Origin: Virgisporangium ochraceum
GTDB lineage: Bacteria > Actinomycetota > Actinomycetes > Mycobacteriales > Micromonosporaceae
DNA: 64,000 nucleotides
Assembly: GCF_016863655.1 (NCBI RefSeq)
Contig: NZ_BOPH01000125.1
Coordinates: 1-64,000, forward strand
Direction: 5' to 3'
Within the stretch, counting starts at the first letter, position 1. Each line of letters opens with the position of its first letter. Under the pieces are notes generated by a model. The model made no database searches, had not been told where the DNA came from, and saw only the letters and a list, made by a program, of their open reading frames with translations. This document shows, in pieces, positions 1 through 9,569 of the stretch. The translations under genes were made by a program, and so were the position numbers.

Positions 1-255
1 AACGATCAACAGAGAACCGAACCCCGCGAGGGCAGAGCGTCCGAACCACAGTCACACACCACGACCGCACACGAACGTCCATCCGGGCCCAACGACACCC
101 GCATGACGGGTCCAACGGCCCTGGGCCGATTGCCGTCCGGCACCCACCATGGGGATCGGCCCGGTGATCTCCCCCCGTGAGGTCGTCCTCCGAAGGTGAG
201 GCGGGGACCGCTGCACACCTGGTAGGACGGGCTTTCCGGACCTGAGGAGGTGCCC
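1..255. promoter_or_regulatory. non-coding leader region of the nar operon
   Basis: No convincing gene is seen before narG. The stretch ends in a strong GAGGAGG ribosome-binding site at 244-250 and presumably holds the nar promoter. I see no clear Fnr-like or NarL-like dyad. The left part may also be the tail of a neighbouring intergenic region, since the window starts inside it. Confidence 0.5.
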
Positions 256-3200
256 ATGGCGGGTGGAACCGACGGTGCCGAACGGGCGTTGCTGGCCTTC
301 GGCGGGCTCGTGCGCCGGGCGGAGGTCTCTCCCGACGGGCGGGCGCTGTACCAGGTCGGCGGACGGGAGGCCGACGCGTTCTACCGCGACCGGTGGTCCT
401 ACGACAAGGTCGTGCGCTCCACGCACGGGGTGAACTGCACCGGCTCGTGCTCCTGGAAGGTGTACGTCCGCGACGGCATCATCACCTGGGAGCAGCAGCA
501 GACCGACTACCCGAGCGTCGGGCCCGACCGGCCGGAGTACGAGCCGCGCGGCTGCCCGCGGGGTGCCGCGTTCTCCTGGTACACGTACTCGCCGACGCGC
601 GTGCGTTATCCCTACGCGCGCGGGGTGCTGGTCGAGCTGTACCGGGAGGCCAAGGGCCGCCTCGGCGACCCGGTCGCGGCGTGGGCCGACATCCAGAACG
701 ACCCCGAACGGCGGCGCCGGTACCAGCGGGCCCGGGGCAAGGGCGGGCTGGTGCGGATCTCGTGGGACGAGGCGCAGGAGATGATCGCGGCCGCGCACGT
801 GCACGCGATCGCGACGTACGGCCCCGACCGCGTGGCGGGGTTCTCGCCGATCCCGGCGATGAGCATGGTCTCCCACGCCGTGGGCGCCCGGTTCCTGTCG
901 CTGATCGGCGGCAGCATGCTGTCGTTCTACGACTGGTACGCCGACCTCCCGGTCGCGTCGCCGCAGATGTTCGGCGACCAGACCGACGTGCCCGAGTCCG
1001 GCGACTGGTGGGACGCGTCCTACCTGATCATGTGGGGCTCCAACGTTCCCGTGACCCGTACACCCGACGCCCACTGGATGGCCGAGGCCCGCTACCGCGG
1101 CCAGAAGGTCGTCGTCGTCTCGCCGGACTACGCCGACAACGTGAAGTTCGCCGACGACTGGCTGCCCGCCCAGCCGGGCACCGACGGCGCGCTCGCCATG
1201 GCGATGGGTCACGTGATCCTCAAGGAGTTCTTCGTCGACGGGCGCACCCCCCGCTTCGTCGACTACGTCCGCCGCTACACCGACCTGCCGTACCTGGTGA
1301 CCCTCGACCGGCACGGCGACGGGTACCGGCCGGGCAAGTTCCTGACCGCCGCCGACCTCGGTGAGACCGGCGCCGAGGCGGCGTTCCGCCCGGTGCTGTG
1401 GGACCTGGCCGCGGGCGCGCCCGCGGTGCCGAACGGGTCGCTCGGGCACCGCTTCGGCGAGACCGGCGTCGGCAGGTGGAACCTCGACCTCGGCGCCATC
1501 CAGCCGCAGCTGACCTGCGCCGGCGGTACACCCGTCACGGTGGCGCTGCCGCGCTTCGACGGCGACGCGCCCGCGGTGATGCACCGGGGCGTGCCCACCA
1601 CCACCGTGGCCGGGCGGCTGGTGACCACCGTGTTCGACCTGATGCTGGCCCAGTACGGGGTGGCCCGGCCGGGTCTGCCGGGGGAGTGGCCGGCCGGCTA
1701 CGACGACCCGGCGCAGCCGTACACGCCGGCGTGGCAGGAGCCGATCACGGGCGTTCCGGCCGCCGCGGTGACCCGCATCGCGCGCGAGTTCGCCGACAAC
1801 GCCGACCGGTCCGGCGGCCGGTCGATGATCCTGATGGGCGCCGGCACCAACCACTGGTTCCACTCCGACACGACCTACCGGGCGATGCTGGCGCTGACCA
1901 CGCTCACCGGGTGCCAGGGCGTCAACGGCGGCGGGTGGGCCCACTACGTCGGGCAGGAGAAGTGCCGGCCGGTCACCGGATGGTCGCACCTGGCGTTCGG
2001 GCTCGACTGGTCGCGGCCGCCGCGCCAGATGATCGGGACCGCGTTCTGGTACACCCACACCGACCAGTGGCGCTACGACCACTACGACGCCGGCGTCCTG
2101 GCGTCTCCGCTCGGCCGGGGCACGTTCGCGGGCCGGCACACCATGGACCTGATCGCGCAGTCGGCCCGGCTCGGCTGGATGCCCAGCATGCCGACGCTCG
2201 ACCGCAACCCGCTCGACGTCGCCGACGAGGCGCTCGCCGCCGACCCGGAGAACCCCGCCGCGCACGTCGCGCGGGAACTGGTCGACGGCCGGCTCGGCTT
2301 CGCGTGCACCGACCCGGACGCGCCGGAGAACTGGCCGCGGGTGCTCATCGTGTGGCGGGCCAACCTCCTCGGGTCCTCCGCCAAAGGGAACGAGTACTTC
2401 CTGCGTCACCTGCTCGGCACCGACTCGAACCTGCGCGCGGCCGAGACCCCGCCCGACCAGCGCCCGCACGACGTGACGTGGCGCGACGACGCGCCGGAGG
2501 GCAAGCTCGACCTGTTGCTCAGCCTCGACTTCCGGATGACGTCGACCACGCTGTTCTCCGACATCGTGCTGCCGGCCGCCACCTGGTACGAGAAGCACGA
2601 CCTCAACAGCACCGACATGCACCCGTTCGTGCACGCGTTCACGCCGGCCATCAGCCCGCCGTGGCAGACCCGTACCGACTTCACCGCGTTCCACGGCATC
2701 GCGAAGGCGTTCTCCGCGCTGGCGAAGGACCACCTCGGCGTCCGGCGGGACCTCGTCGCGGCGCCGCTGCTGCACGACACCGCCGACGCGTTGGCGACGC
2801 CCGGCGGCGTCGTCCGGGACTGGAGGACCGGCGAGGTCGACGCCGTGCCGGGCCGCACGATGCCGAAGTTCGTGGTGGTCGAACGCGACTACGGCGCCGT
2901 CGCCGAGAAGCTGGCCGCACTCGGTCCGCTGCTCGACCGGCTCGGTACCACGACCAAGGCCGTCACCGTCGACGTCGGTCCCGAGATCGAGCAACTGAAG
3001 TCCATCAACGGCACCGTGCGCGGCGGCGTCGCCGACGGTCGGCCGCGGCTGGACACCGACGTGCGCGCGTGCGAGGCGATCCTCCTGCTGTCGGGCACGA
3101 CCAACGGACGCGTGGCCACGCAGGGGTTCGAGGCGCTGGAGCGGCGGACCGGACAGCGGTTGGCCGACCTGGCCCGCGAGCACGAGGGCAAGCAGATCCG

Positions 3201-3918
3201 GTTCGCCGACACGCAGTCGCGGCCGGTGCCGGTCATCACGAGCCCGGAGTGGTCGGGCAGCGAGCACGGCGGCCGGCGGTACTCGCCGTTCACCATCAAC
3301 ACCGAGCGGCTCAAGCCGTGGCACACGCTCACCGGCCGGCAGCACTTCTACCTCGACCACGACTGGATGCAGGAGCTCGGCGAGGAGCTGCCGGTGTTCC
3401 GGCCACCGCTGGACATGCACAAGCTGTTCGGCGAACCGCGGCTCGGTCCCAAGGGCGAGCTGGAGCTGACCGTGCGGTACCTGACGCCGCACTCGAAGTG
3501 GTCGATCCACTCCGAGTACCAGGACAACCTCATCATGCTGACGCTGTCGCGCGGCGGTCCGACGATGTGGATGTCCGAAGTGGACGCGGCGAAGATCGGC
3601 GTCGCCGACAACGAGTGGATCGAGGCCGTCAACCGCAACGGCGTCGTGGTGTGCCGGGCCGTCGTCACGCACAAGATGCCCGAGGGGACCGTGTACATGT
3701 ACCACGCGCAGGAGCGGGTGATCGACGTGCCGAAGGCGGAGACCAACGGTCGCCGCGGCGGCATCCACAACTCGCTGACCCGGCTGCTCATCAAGCCCAG
3801 CCACCTCATCGGCGGGTACGCGCAGCTGTCGTTCGCGTTCAACTACCTCGGTCCGACCGGAAACCAGCGCGACGAGGTCACCGTCGTCCGCCGGCGCTCG
3901 CAGGAGGTGCAGTACTGA
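256..3918 (+). CDS. narG: respiratory nitrate reductase, alpha (catalytic) subunit
   Basis: Catalytic subunit of the membrane-bound nitrate reductase, which reduces nitrate to nitrite at a bis-MGD molybdenum centre using quinol electrons. The 1,220-aa length is normal for NarG. The FS0 iron-sulphur signature is complete: His57, Cys61, Cys65 and Cys100 (THGVNCTGSCSWKV, then GCPRGAA). The FYDWYADLP/GDQTDVPESGDWW stretch from about residue 224 is the segment expected to contain the Mo-ligating Asp. ATG 256 is preferred over the in-frame GTG at 250 because that GTG lies inside the GAGGAGG Shine-Dalgarno at 244-250. Its stop overlaps the narH start (TGATG), so translation is coupled. It is the first gene of narGHJI-narK. 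Confidence 0.97.
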   Translation: MAGGTDGAERALLAFGGLVRRAEVSPDGRALYQVGGREADAFYRDRWSYDKVVRSTHGVNCTGSCSWKVYVRDGIITWEQQQTDYPSVGPDRPEYEPRGCPRGAAFSWYTYSPTRVRYPYARGVLVELYREAKGRLGDPVAAWADIQNDPERRRRYQRARGKGGLVRISWDEAQEMIAAAHVHAIATYGPDRVAGFSPIPAMSMVSHAVGARFLSLIGGSMLSFYDWYADLPVASPQMFGDQTDVPESGDWWDASYLIMWGSNVPVTRTPDAHWMAEARYRGQKVVVVSPDYADNVKFADDWLPAQPGTDGALAMAMGHVILKEFFVDGRTPRFVDYVRRYTDLPYLVTLDRHGDGYRPGKFLTAADLGETGAEAAFRPVLWDLAAGAPAVPNGSLGHRFGETGVGRWNLDLGAIQPQLTCAGGTPVTVALPRFDGDAPAVMHRGVPTTTVAGRLVTTVFDLMLAQYGVARPGLPGEWPAGYDDPAQPYTPAWQEPITGVPAAAVTRIAREFADNADRSGGRSMILMGAGTNHWFHSDTTYRAMLALTTLTGCQGVNGGGWAHYVGQEKCRPVTGWSHLAFGLDWSRPPRQMIGTAFWYTHTDQWRYDHYDAGVLASPLGRGTFAGRHTMDLIAQSARLGWMPSMPTLDRNPLDVADEALAADPENPAAHVARELVDGRLGFACTDPDAPENWPRVLIVWRANLLGSSAKGNEYFLRHLLGTDSNLRAAETPPDQRPHDVTWRDDAPEGKLDLLLSLDFRMTSTTLFSDIVLPAATWYEKHDLNSTDMHPFVHAFTPAISPPWQTRTDFTAFHGIAKAFSALAKDHLGVRRDLVAAPLLHDTADALATPGGVVRDWRTGEVDAVPGRTMPKFVVVERDYGAVAEKLAALGPLLDRLGTTTKAVTVDVGPEIEQLKSINGTVRGGVADGRPRLDTDVRACEAILLLSGTTNGRVATQGFEALERRTGQRLADLAREHEGKQIRFADTQSRPVPVITSPEWSGSEHGGRRYSPFTINTERLKPWHTLTGRQHFYLDHDWMQELGEELPVFRPPLDMHKLFGEPRLGPKGELELTVRYLTPHSKWSIHSEYQDNLIMLTLSRGGPTMWMSEVDAAKIGVADNEWIEAVNRNGVVVCRAVVTHKMPEGTVYMYHAQERVIDVPKAETNGRRGGIHNSLTRLLIKPSHLIGGYAQLSFAFNYLGPTGNQRDEVTVVRRRSQEVQY

Positions 3919-5549
3919 TGCGGGTGATGGCGCAGATGGCGATGGTGATGAACCTCGACAAGTGCATCGGGTGCCACACCTGCTCGGTGACGTGCAAGCA
4001 GGCGTGGACCAACCGGTCCGGCGTCGAGTACGTGTGGTTCAACAACGTCGAGTCCCGCCCCGGGCAGGGCTACCCGCGCACCTACGAGGACCAGGAGCGG
4101 TGGCAGGGAGGCTGGGTCCGCACCCGGCGCGGCAAGCTGCGCCCGCGCGCCGGTGGCCGGCTCCGCAAGCTGTTCAGCATCTTCGCCAACCCCAAGCTGC
4201 CGTCGATGGGCGACTACTACGAGCCCTGGACCTACGACTACGAGCACCTGCTGTCGGCGCCGGCCGGCGACGACACCCCGGTCGCGCGGCCGAAGTCGTT
4301 GCTGACCGGGAAGGACACGACGGTGACGTGGTCGGCCAACTGGGACGACTCGTTGGCCGGCGGCAACGAGATCGCGGCCGGCGACCCGGTGCTGCGGCAG
4401 GTGTCCGACCGCGTGAAGCAGGAGTACGAGAAGGCGTTCCTGTTCTTCCTCCCGCGCATCTGCGAGCACTGCCTCAACCCGTCGTGCGCCGCGTCGTGCC
4501 CGTCCGGCGCGATCTACAAGCGGGCCGAGGACGGCATCGTGCTCGTCGACCAGGACCGGTGCCGGGGCTGGCGCATGTGCGTCACCGGCTGCCCCTACAA
4601 GAAGGTGTACTTCAACCACCGCACCGGCAAGGCGGAGAAGTGCACGTTCTGCTTCCCCCGCATCGAGATCGGCCAGCCCACCATCTGCTCGGAGACGTGC
4701 GTCGGCCGGCTGCGCTACCTCGGTCTCATGCTCTACGACGCCGACGCGGTCGCGGAGGCCGCGGCGGTGGAGGACGAGAAGGACCTGTACGCCGCGCAGC
4801 GGTCGGTGTTCCTGGACCCGCACGACCCGGAGGTGGCCGCCGCCGCGGGCCGCGCCGGGATCCCGGACGACTGGATCGACGCCGCACGCCGGTCACCGAT
4901 CTGGGACCTCATCGTGAAGTACGAGGTGGCGCTGCCGCTGCACCCGGAGTACCGCACGATGCCGATGGTCTGGTACATCCCGCCGCTGTCGCCGGTCGTC
5001 GACGTGCTGCGCGACACCGGCCACGACGGCGAGAACGCCGGCAACCTGTTCGGCGCCGTCGACGCGCTGCGCATTCCGGTCGACTACCTCGCCGGGCTGT
5101 TCACCGCCGGCGACCCCGCGCCGGTGCGGGCGGTGCTGAACCGCCTCGCCGCGATGCGCGCCTACCAGCGGCGGGTCAACCTCGGCGAGCCGCGCGACGA
5201 GTCCATCGCCGCGGCCGTCGGCATGACCGGAGCCGGGATGGACGACATGTACCGCCTGCTCGCGATCGCGAAGTACGAGGAGCGTTACGTCATCCCCGCC
5301 GCGCACGCCGAGGACGCGCACCGCCTGGAACAACTGGGTACCGAGTGCCCCGTGGCGTCCTCCGGACCGTTCGGTGAGGCGTCCGGCACCCCGGCACCGA
5401 TCGACGTGGAGAACTTCCACATGCTGCGCGAGCGGCAGACCGCCGACGAGGTCACCGACGTGCCCAGAAGGGTGAACCTCCTGACGTGGGACGGCAGGGG
5501 CCGTCCCGCCGGGATGTTCCCACCGAAGCGCGACGAGAGCGACCGGTGA
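3918..5549 (+). CDS. narH: respiratory nitrate reductase, beta (iron-sulphur) subunit
   Basis: Electron-transfer subunit linking NarI haems to NarG (543 aa). Cysteine groups for four clusters are visible: CIGCHTCSVTC near residue 16, CEHCLNPSCAASCP near 182, CRGWRMCVTGCP near 215 and CTFC near 243. In CRGWRMC a Trp takes the place of a Cys, the known NarH feature that makes one centre a [3Fe-4S] cluster. The ATG at 3918 shares one base with the narG stop, and CAGGAGG at 3901-3907 serves as Shine-Dalgarno. The same frame stays open far upstream inside narG, but that extension is an out-of-frame shadow of narG and not part of the protein. Confidence 0.97.
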   Translation: MRVMAQMAMVMNLDKCIGCHTCSVTCKQAWTNRSGVEYVWFNNVESRPGQGYPRTYEDQERWQGGWVRTRRGKLRPRAGGRLRKLFSIFANPKLPSMGDYYEPWTYDYEHLLSAPAGDDTPVARPKSLLTGKDTTVTWSANWDDSLAGGNEIAAGDPVLRQVSDRVKQEYEKAFLFFLPRICEHCLNPSCAASCPSGAIYKRAEDGIVLVDQDRCRGWRMCVTGCPYKKVYFNHRTGKAEKCTFCFPRIEIGQPTICSETCVGRLRYLGLMLYDADAVAEAAAVEDEKDLYAAQRSVFLDPHDPEVAAAAGRAGIPDDWIDAARRSPIWDLIVKYEVALPLHPEYRTMPMVWYIPPLSPVVDVLRDTGHDGENAGNLFGAVDALRIPVDYLAGLFTAGDPAPVRAVLNRLAAMRAYQRRVNLGEPRDESIAAAVGMTGAGMDDMYRLLAIAKYEERYVIPAAHAEDAHRLEQLGTECPVASSGPFGEASGTPAPIDVENFHMLRERQTADEVTDVPRRVNLLTWDGRGRPAGMFPPKRDESDR

Positions 5550-6166
5550 CGATCCCCTGGCGTGCGGTCGCGGCCCGTTCCGCGTCGCTCCTGCTGCGCT
5601 ACCCCGACGACACGGTGCTCGCCGCGCTGCCCCTGATCCTCGACGTGCTCCCCGGCCTGCCGGCCGAGGTCGGCACGCCGCTGCACACCGTGGCACGGCA
5701 CCGCCTCGGAACTGGAACCCGTGAGCTGCAGGCCGAGTACGTGGAACTGTTCGACTTCCGCCGCCGCTGCGCCCTGCACCTGACCTACTACACGTGCGGC
5801 GACACCCGCCGGCGCGGCGAGGCGCTGGCGAACGTCGCGGCCGTCTACAAGGCGGCGGGGTTGGAGGTCGTCGACGGCGAGCTGCCCGACCACCTCCCGG
5901 CGCTGCTCGACCTCGCCGCGGCCGATGCCGCCGGGGGATCGGGCTGGCGGCTGCTGCGCGAGTACCGGGTCGGTCTCGACCTCCTCGCGACGGCGCTGGA
6001 GCGGTCGCTGTACCGGCACGCGATCCAGGCCGTGCGCGCGATGCTCCCGCCCGCCGGCCCGGCCGAGCTCGCCGCGGCCGCCCGCCTCGCCCGTGCCGGC
6101 CCGCCGCAGGAGCAGGTGGGCCTGGAGCCGTACGGGCTCGTCGACACCACCGGAGGTCGCAGGTGA
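5546..6166 (+). CDS. narJ: nitrate reductase molybdenum cofactor assembly chaperone
   Basis: NarJ/TorD-family cytoplasmic chaperone (206 aa) that holds apo-NarGH until the cofactor is inserted. The family-typical sequence LRYPDDTVLAALPLI near the N terminus and the central EYVELFDFRRRCALHLTYY are clear. The start is taken as GTG 5546, which overlaps the narH stop (GTGA). An upstream in-frame start inside narH at 5486 would add a basic, unrelated tail and is not used. The stop overlaps the narI start in the same way. Confidence 0.93.
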   Translation: MTIPWRAVAARSASLLLRYPDDTVLAALPLILDVLPGLPAEVGTPLHTVARHRLGTGTRELQAEYVELFDFRRRCALHLTYYTCGDTRRRGEALANVAAVYKAAGLEVVDGELPDHLPALLDLAAADAAGGSGWRLLREYRVGLDLLATALERSLYRHAIQAVRAMLPPAGPAELAAAARLARAGPPQEQVGLEPYGLVDTTGGRR

Positions 6167-6897
6167 ACACCGACGTCCTGCTGTGGGCGGTCTACCCGTA
6201 CGTCGCGGTGGCCGTGCTCGTCGGCGGGCTCATCTGGCGCTACCGGTACGACAAGTTCGGGTGGACCACGCGGTCCTCGCAGCTGTACGAGACCGCCGTG
6301 CTGCGCTGGGCCAGCCCGATGTTCCACTTCGGCGTCCTCCTGGTGCTCGTCGGCCACGTCGGCGGTCTGATGGTCCCGAAGTCCTGGACCGAGGCCGTCG
6401 GCGTCACCGAGCACGCCTACCACCTGATGGCCGTGTTCATCGGCACCGTCGCCGGGCTCTGCACGCTGATCGGCATGGCGCTGCTCATCGCACGCCGCCG
6501 GTTGACCGGCCCGGTGTTCGCCGCCACGACGAGGAACGACAAGGCGATGTACGTGGTGCTGGGCGGCGTCATCGTTCTCGGCCTGTGGGCGACGGTGAAG
6601 GCGAACGTCGCCGGCGGTGGCTACGACTACCGCGAGACCGTGTCGCCGTGGTTCCGGTCGCTGTTCGTCCTGCGACCGGACCCGGACCTGATGGCCGGGG
6701 TGCCGGCGAGCTTCCGGGTCCATGTCGTCGCGGCGTTCGCGCTCTTCGCGTTCTGGCCGTTCACCCGGCTGGTGCACGCGTTCAGCGCGCCCGTCGGTTA
6801 CCTCACGCGTCCCTACGTGGTCTACCGCAGCCGTGACGAGCGTTCGCGCCCCGGGTTGCGTCCGTCGCGACGCGGATGGGACGGGAGTGGCAGATGA
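6163..6897 (+). CDS. narI: respiratory nitrate reductase, gamma (cytochrome b) subunit
   Basis: Membrane anchor and quinol oxidase of the NarGHI complex, carrying two b haems (244 aa). About five hydrophobic helices are visible, starting with LLWAVYPYVAVAVLVGGLIW. Histidines suited to haem ligation occur in MFHFGVLLVLVGHVGG, in EHAYHLM and in FRVHVVAAF/RLVHAFS. GTG 6163 overlaps the narJ stop (GTGA), with CGGAGG at 6151-6156 as ribosome-binding site. The stop overlaps the narK start (ATGA). Confidence 0.95.
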   Translation: MNTDVLLWAVYPYVAVAVLVGGLIWRYRYDKFGWTTRSSQLYETAVLRWASPMFHFGVLLVLVGHVGGLMVPKSWTEAVGVTEHAYHLMAVFIGTVAGLCTLIGMALLIARRRLTGPVFAATTRNDKAMYVVLGGVIVLGLWATVKANVAGGGYDYRETVSPWFRSLFVLRPDPDLMAGVPASFRVHVVAAFALFAFWPFTRLVHAFSAPVGYLTRPYVVYRSRDERSRPGLRPSRRGWDGSGR

Positions 6898-8099
6898 GAA
6901 CCCGCAACCTGGTCGTCGCGACCCTCGGTTTCACCGTCAACTTCTGGGCGTGGGCGCTGATCGGCCCGCTGGGCCCCGGAATCAAGGAGCGCCTGGGTCT
7001 CAGCTTCGCGGCGCAGTCGCTGCTCGTCGCCGTGCCGGTCGTGGTCGGTTCGCTCGGCCGCATCCCGGTCGGCGCGCTCACCGACCGGTTCGGCGCCCGC
7101 GTCATGTTCCCGGTCCTCAGCCTGCTGACGATCGCGCCGGTGCTGACGCTCACCGTCGTCGAGAGCTACCCGGCCCTCATCGTCGCCGGCTTCTTCCTCG
7201 GCCTCGGCGGCACCACGTTCGCGATCGGGGTCCCGCACATCTCGGCGTGGTATCCGCCGTCCCGCAAGGGTTTCGCGCTCGGCGTGTTCGGCATCGGCAC
7301 CGGTGGCACGGCGATCGCCAACTTCACCACCGTCAAGCTGGCCGACGCCTACGGAAGGAACACGCCGTTCGTCCTCGTGGCCGCCCTGCTCGCCGGCTAC
7401 GCGGTGCTGGCGTTCGCCGTGCTGCGTGACGCGCCGGGCCGCACCGCGCCGGCCGGGTCGGCGTTCGCGCGCACCGTCGAGGTCGGCCGGCTGACGGTCA
7501 CCTGGCAGTTGTGCTTCCTGTACGCGGTCGGCTTCGGCGGGTTCGTCGCGTTCAGCGTCTACCTGCCCGCGTACCTGCGCACGGTCTACGACCTGAGCAC
7601 CAACGACGCCGCGCTGCGCACCGCCGGGTTCGTCGTGCTCGCGGTGGCCGCGCGCCCGACCGGCGGCTGGCTGTCCGACCGGTTCCATCCGGTGCCGGTG
7701 CTCGTGTGGTGCTTCTCGGGTGTCGCGGTGTTCGCGATCATGCAGGCGTTCCAGCCGCCGCTGATTCCGGTGGCGACCATCGCGTTCCTGTCCATGGCCG
7801 CGCTGCTCGGCGCCGCGAGCGGCGCGGTGTTCGCGCTCGTCGGCAAGGTCGCGCCGGCCGACAAGGTCGGGTCCGTCACCGGGGTCGTCGGTGCGGCCGG
7901 CGGCCTCGGCGGCTTCGTCCCGCCTCTGATCATGGGCTGGGTGTACGGCGTCGAGGGCTCGTACGCCATCGGTCTCATGCTGCTGTCCGACGTCGCGTTG
8001 GCCGCCGCGGTCTACACCGCGGTCCGGATGCGCGGCCTGTCCACCACGTCCGCCGCCGGCGGCGTCTCACCGCCCGTCGCGGCACGGGCCGAAAGCTAG
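6894..8099 (+). CDS. narK: nitrate/nitrite MFS transporter
   Basis: Major facilitator of the NarK/NasA family (401 aa, 12 predicted helices), moving nitrate in and/or nitrite out for the reductase encoded just upstream. Family marks include FTVNFWAWALIGPLGPGIK in helix 1, the loop GALTDRFGARVMFP, the nitrate-signature-like glycine-rich GFFLGLGGTTFAIG and a second near GVVGAAGGLGGF. The chosen ATG at 6894 overlaps the narI stop (ATGA) and has GGGAG upstream. An in-frame start 18 bases earlier is less likely. Whether it is a proton symporter or an antiporter cannot be told. Confidence 0.94.
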   Translation: MRTRNLVVATLGFTVNFWAWALIGPLGPGIKERLGLSFAAQSLLVAVPVVVGSLGRIPVGALTDRFGARVMFPVLSLLTIAPVLTLTVVESYPALIVAGFFLGLGGTTFAIGVPHISAWYPPSRKGFALGVFGIGTGGTAIANFTTVKLADAYGRNTPFVLVAALLAGYAVLAFAVLRDAPGRTAPAGSAFARTVEVGRLTVTWQLCFLYAVGFGGFVAFSVYLPAYLRTVYDLSTNDAALRTAGFVVLAVAARPTGGWLSDRFHPVPVLVWCFSGVAVFAIMQAFQPPLIPVATIAFLSMAALLGAASGAVFALVGKVAPADKVGSVTGVVGAAGGLGGFVPPLIMGWVYGVEGSYAIGLMLLSDVALAAAVYTAVRMRGLSTTSAAGGVSPPVAARAES

Positions 8100-8107
8100 G
8101 GGACCGC

Positions 8108-8440
8108 GTGCGCACGCACTCATTGACCGACCTCGCCGCCGAGCACCTCGCCGCCGCCCGCTCCGCCGCCAGCGGGCGCAGCGCGAAGACCGTCGTCGGC
8201 GGCCACGACCGGGCTCTCCGGCAGACCCTCATCGCGCTGGCCGCGGGGCACCGCCTCGACGAGCACGAGAACCCCGGTGAGGCAACGGTCCACGTCCTGC
8301 GCGGCGAGGTCCGGATGGTCACCGGCACCGAAGCCCACGACGCCACCACCGGCGACCTGCTCCCGGTACCTGACGCCCGGCACAGCCTCGAGGCCCTGAC
8401 CGACAGCGTGGTGCTGCTGACCGTGGCATTCGCTCCATAG
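8108..8440 (+). CDS. small cupin protein of the nar operon
   Basis: A 110-aa single-domain cupin: LAAGHRLDEHENPGEATVHVLRGEV is split by the usual turn, and the second half contains DLLPVPDARHSLEAL. The His/Glu pattern would allow one metal ion. It starts at GTG 8108, 8 bases after narK, with AGGGGA as ribosome-binding site, so it is almost certainly the last gene of the nar transcript. Role unknown; a binding or stress function linked to nitrate respiration (nitrite or NO) is a guess from position only. Its stop lies 6 bases from the stop of the convergent oxidoreductase. Confidence 0.85.
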   Translation: MRTHSLTDLAAEHLAAARSAASGRSAKTVVGGHDRALRQTLIALAAGHRLDEHENPGEATVHVLRGEVRMVTGTEAHDATTGDLLPVPDARHSLEALTDSVVLLTVAFAP

Positions 8441-8446
8441 CCGAGG

Positions 8447-9457
8447 TCACGACCCGAGCCTTGCGAGTGCCGCCGGGATGCGTGACGGTGCCGCGGCCAG
8501 GAGCGTGGCCTCGATCTGTGCCCAGGGCAGGCCCGGTGGCAGACCGATCATCGTGATGTCGGCGGTGTCGGCCCACCGGTCCAGTTGCTGGCGCACGGTG
8601 TCGGGATGGCCGTACGCGGTGAACTCGTCGAGCAGGGGTTCCGCCGCGTCGGGGACGACGCCGGCGCCGCGGTGCTGCAGCGGGTTGGCGGCCCGGGTCA
8701 GGTCGACCTCGGCGCCGAGGCCCTGCGCGGTGACCAGGGCCGGGTAGAGGTCGCCCATCCGGGCCATGTACTGGGCGGTGCACGCGGCCACGGCGGCCCG
8801 TGCGTCGTCGACGTTCCGGTCGACCACGGTGAAGGGGCCCGCGGCGATGGTCATGGTGCGGCCCTGTCGCAGCGTGGCGGCCAGTTCCCGGCAGCGGTCG
8901 CGGCGCAGGTAGATCGGGTACCACCCGTCGGCGAGGTCGGCGGCCACCGGCAGGGTCCGCTCGCCGGTGGCGGCCATCCAGATGGGCACGTCGGCCGCGG
9001 CGGGCAGGCCGAGCCGCAGCGCCCGGGCGCCGGGCGCGTGGCGCAGCGCCGCCCGGTCACCGGCCAGCAGCGCGCGGACGGCCGTGGCGACGTCGCGGAG
9101 CCGGCCGGCCGGGTCGGTGAACACGGTGTCGTGCCAGCCCTCGACGAGCTGCCGGGTACTGGCTCCCAGCCCGAGGATGAACCGGCCCTCGGAGAGCTGG
9201 TGCAGGGTGGCGGCGCTCATCGCGATCGTGGCGGGGCTGCGGCCCCACACCGAGAGGATGCCGGCGAGCAGCCGGATCCGCGACGTCTTCACGGCGATCT
9301 CGGCCAGCACGACCGTGGCGTCGAGGCCCCATCCCTCGGCCACCGAGAAGACCTCGTACCCGAGGTCGTCGGCGAGCAGCGCGGTCCGCACGATGACATC
9401 GCGCCGGACCTCCATCGGGGTGAGGGCCACCCCGCGTCGGGTGTTCAGGTTTGGCAT
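8447..9457 (-). CDS. LLM-class F420-dependent oxidoreductase
   Basis: Luciferase-like TIM-barrel oxidoreductase (336 aa). LADDLGYEVFSVAEGWGLD, RIRLLAGILSVWGRSPATIA and LSEGRFILGLGAS are characteristic of the coenzyme F420-dependent LLM class in actinobacteria. Substrate unknown. It sits 112 bases downstream of the LuxR-hydrolase regulator on the same strand. The space between them contains a GGTAGGT/ACCTACC inverted repeat that may control it. Confidence 0.88.
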   Translation of the reverse strand: MPNLNTRRGVALTPMEVRRDVIVRTALLADDLGYEVFSVAEGWGLDATVVLAEIAVKTSRIRLLAGILSVWGRSPATIAMSAATLHQLSEGRFILGLGASTRQLVEGWHDTVFTDPAGRLRDVATAVRALLAGDRAALRHAPGARALRLGLPAAADVPIWMAATGERTLPVAADLADGWYPIYLRRDRCRELAATLRQGRTMTIAAGPFTVVDRNVDDARAAVAACTAQYMARMGDLYPALVTAQGLGAEVDLTRAANPLQHRGAGVVPDAAEPLLDEFTAYGHPDTVRQQLDRWADTADITMIGLPPGLPWAQIEATLLAAAPSRIPAALARLGS

Positions 9458-9465
9458 GCACGAAA

Positions 9466-9509
9466 GGTAGGTCCGCCGGCGCGGGAGCGAATCGGTCGTC
9501 CTACCTACC
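9466..9509. promoter_or_regulatory. inverted repeat GGTAGGT...ACCTACC upstream of the F420 oxidoreductase
   Basis: Seven-base arms at 9466-9472 and 9503-9509, 30 bases apart, begin 9 bases from the ATG of the divergently read oxidoreductase (start 9457). A related CTACCTA half-site occurs again near 9566. The spacing is wide for a single dimer site, so this is only a candidate operator, possibly for the adjacent LuxR-type regulator. Confidence 0.35.
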
Positions 9510-9569
9510 CGGGCCGCTCCCGGCCGGGCGGCTTCCCGACACTCCCGAGCTGGCCGCCGCGGGAACTAC

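Noticed and set aside
52..3804. Very long minus-strand open frame opposite narG
   Set aside because: Antisense frames stay open by chance in very GC-rich genes. The translation is low-complexity (Arg/Val/His/Gly-rich) and narG is clearly real.
1398..3917. Plus-strand frame overlapping narG and continuous with narH
   Set aside because: The upstream part is a +1 shadow of narG. Real narH begins at 3918 with the first iron-sulphur motif directly after.
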